A DNA stretch of 6,348 nt, from the NCBI GenBank assembly GCA_018824795.1, contig JAHJFL010000036.1, positions 1 through 6,348 on the forward strand. The letters run 5' to 3'. The translations under genes were made by a program, and so were the position numbers. The notes under the pieces were generated by a model, which was given only the letters and a program-made list of their open reading frames with translations, was not told where the DNA came from and ran no database searches. This DNA is from a bacterium. GTDB lineage: Bacteria; Campylobacterota; Campylobacteria; Campylobacterales; Sulfurimonadaceae. Below are positions 5,421-6,348 of the stretch, one piece after another (the first letter of the stretch is position 1; the number at the start of each line of letters is the position of its first letter).

Positions 5421-5984
5421 TTATGAAAATAATTTTTTCATAGCAGTAAAAAACAGTTTAAATATTCCGCTATTTCCTACTAACTTATCTATAAATTCAT
5501 CATAGGTGGTTTTATTCTCTTCAAAAAATCCACGAAGATATTTTTCACTTGCTTCCATTCCGCCAGTTTTTTCTATCTCCAAAAGTTTTTGGTAAATTGG
5601 TGTCATGGTATCTATAGCTTTCTGCGGTGCAGCTTTTCTAAAAGCTGTATGAGAAAGTATCTCATTAGTAATAGGGTCTATTTTTGGTTCAAATTCGGTT
5701 ACAACCCAGTAGTAACTTCCATCTTTTGCAAGATTTTTGACAACAGCCATAATATTTTTACCTCTGCTAATTCTGTCCCACATCATCTTAAAAACAACCT
5801 TCGGCATATCCGGATGTCTTACAATATTATGAGGCTGTCCAATAAGCTCAGCTTCCGAGTAGCCTGAAATTTCAACAAAATAGTCATTTCCATACTCTAT
5901 TATCCCTTTTGCATCCGTCTTTGAAACGATATATCTCTTATTACTTAATTTTATTTCATTATCTTTTGGTATTGGCTGTGGCAT
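5421..5984 (-). CDS. Stand-alone PAS sensor protein of the Aer/CetB type
   Basis: A 187-residue soluble protein with a PAS domain at about 18-118 of the aerotaxis (Aer) subtype. Its signatures are IVSKTDAKGIIEYGNDYF at 19-36, the PHNIVRHPDMP block at 51-61, MMWDRISRGK at 67-76, VVKNLAKDGSYYWV at 81-94, and FEPKIDP. Residues 120-187 form charged amphipathic helices with no transmembrane segment, HAMP, methyl-accepting, GGDEF or kinase domain. This resembles Campylobacter jejuni CetB, an FAD-binding PAS protein that signals energy or redox state through a separate membrane receptor (CetA). Flavin binding here is inferred from the family. A GGGAG Shine-Dalgarno precedes the ATG. No CetA-like partner is in the window. 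It is divergent from a CZB zinc-binding gene, about 97 bases away, so the two may belong to one signalling set. Confidence 0.85.
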   Translation of the reverse strand: MPQPIPKDNEIKLSNKRYIVSKTDAKGIIEYGNDYFVEISGYSEAELIGQPHNIVRHPDMPKVVFKMMWDRISRGKNIMAVVKNLAKDGSYYWVVTEFEPKIDPITNEILSHTAFRKAAPQKAIDTMTPIYQKLLEIEKTGGMEASEKYLRGFFEENKTTYDEFIDKLVGNSGIFKLFFTAMKKLFS

Positions 5985-6014
5985 GTAGTTTCTCCCATTT
6001 TCTTAATTATTATG

Positions 6015-6020
6015 ATTATA
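6015..6020 (-). promoter_or_regulatory. Candidate -10 element (TATAAT) for the PAS gene
   Basis: A perfect TATAAT on the minus strand (within CTATATAATC) lies 30 bases before the PAS start codon, preceded by an A-run on that strand (T-run on plus). It would give a leader of about 24 bases including the GGGAG ribosome site. This is the best promoter match in the window. Confidence 0.55.
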
Positions 6021-6042
6021 TAGTTTTTTTAATATTTTATGC

Positions 6043-6048
6043 AATAAT
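6043..6048 (+). promoter_or_regulatory. Candidate -10 element (AATAAT) for the CZB gene
   Basis: GCAATAATAC lies 33 bases before the ATG at 6082 on the plus strand, following a T-rich stretch, as is usual for Campylobacterota promoters. The hexamer is one mismatch from TATAAT. The AT-rich context makes it non-unique. Confidence 0.3.
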
Positions 6049-6081
6049 ACACAAAATTATTTCCTCAAGAAAGATAAAATA

Positions 6082-6348
6082 ATGAACAAAAGTAAAAGTT
6101 TAGACGCTATTGAAAATGCAAGAAAATCACATGAATTGCAGATGGCTAAAATTGAAGCCCTCATTCATGGCAAAGAAGTTGAGAATCCAACAGCAGTGGC
6201 AAAAACGCAATGTGAATTTGGAAAGTGGCTTTATAACCAAGACAATCGTGTCAAAGAAATTTTAGGCATGCAGTTTTACACTGAGATTGAAACCCTGCAC
6301 GGCAAGTGGCACAGTGAATATTTAAGAGTTTTTGAAATATTTTTTAAA
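6082..6348 (+). CDS. CZB (chemoreceptor zinc-binding) domain protein, partial at window end
   Basis: The frame is open from ATG at 6082 to the last base (89 codons) with an AAGAAAG ribosome site upstream. It shows the CZB pattern: His17 in the first helix (ARKSHELQM), Cys44 in QCEFGKWLY at 43-51 (family CxFGxW), and His73 with His77 in LHGKWH at 72-77. That is the full 1-Cys/3-His zinc site. CZB domains sense zinc or oxidants such as HOCl and occur on chemoreceptors, diguanylate cyclases or as small single-domain proteins. Here the domain begins at the N-terminus with no preceding membrane helix, so this is probably a soluble stand-alone CZB protein or one with a C-terminal output domain beyond the window. 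It is divergent from the PAS gene. Confidence 0.85.
   Translation, partial: MNKSKSLDAIENARKSHELQMAKIEALIHGKEVENPTAVAKTQCEFGKWLYNQDNRVKEILGMQFYTEIETLHGKWHSEYLRVFEIFFK

Noticed and set aside
5422..5442. Inverted repeat TATGAAAA/TTTTCATA at the end of the PAS gene as a terminator
   Set aside because: It overlaps the coding end, is almost all A/T, and no U-run follows on the minus strand.

Overview
The window is AT-rich, densely packed and coded mostly on the minus strand. It looks like the chromosome of a free-living Campylobacterota (Sulfurimonas/Sulfuricurvum/Sulfurospirillum-like). The clues are low GC, short intergenic gaps, hyp genes of epsilonproteobacterial character, and a stand-alone Aer-type PAS protein beside a CZB zinc-binding protein, a sensory repertoire typical of that phylum. 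The taxonomic call is inference; no rRNA or other marker gene is present.

Left part (1-2417, all minus): a nickel/[NiFe]-hydrogenase maturation operon, in transcription order a NicO/NiCoT-type nickel transporter, hypB, hypC and hypD (cut by the window edge). hypB-hypC and hypC-hypD each overlap by one base (TAATG, TGATG), so they are translationally coupled. About 140 bases separate the transporter from hypB and hold two strong inverted repeats and a locally GC-richer tract. Both the transporter loop and the HypB N-terminus are His-rich, so the module can plausibly import, hold and insert nickel.

Middle (2418-4066): divergent from the transporter is a 221-aa protein that reads as a shrunken IS1595-family transposase. 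It keeps the N-terminal zinc ribbon, the HTH and the C-terminal family signature, but appears to have lost two of three catalytic residues. This is best explained as a domesticated DNA-binding protein, possibly regulating the nickel/hydrogenase genes. Tail-to-tail with it, overlapping by 20 bases, is a DUF4405 membrane protein (putative di-heme b-type anchor) with a duplicated ~57-residue helical module at its C-terminus.

Right part (4067-6348): a CPA2/Kef-type cation:proton antiporter lacking any nucleotide-binding domain and with Gly-Glu at the usual Asp-pair position; a CetB/Aer-like PAS protein; and, divergent from it, the start of a CZB (chemoreceptor zinc-binding) protein cut by the window end. 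These look like housekeeping ion homeostasis plus energy/redox taxis or c-di-GMP-linked sensing.

No tRNA, rRNA, CRISPR array or intact mobile element was seen. No gene-free stretch exceeds about 180 bases. The most unusual item is the catalytically degenerate transposase-like protein beside the hydrogenase maturation genes, together with AT-rich dyads in the promoter region it shares with the nickel transporter.
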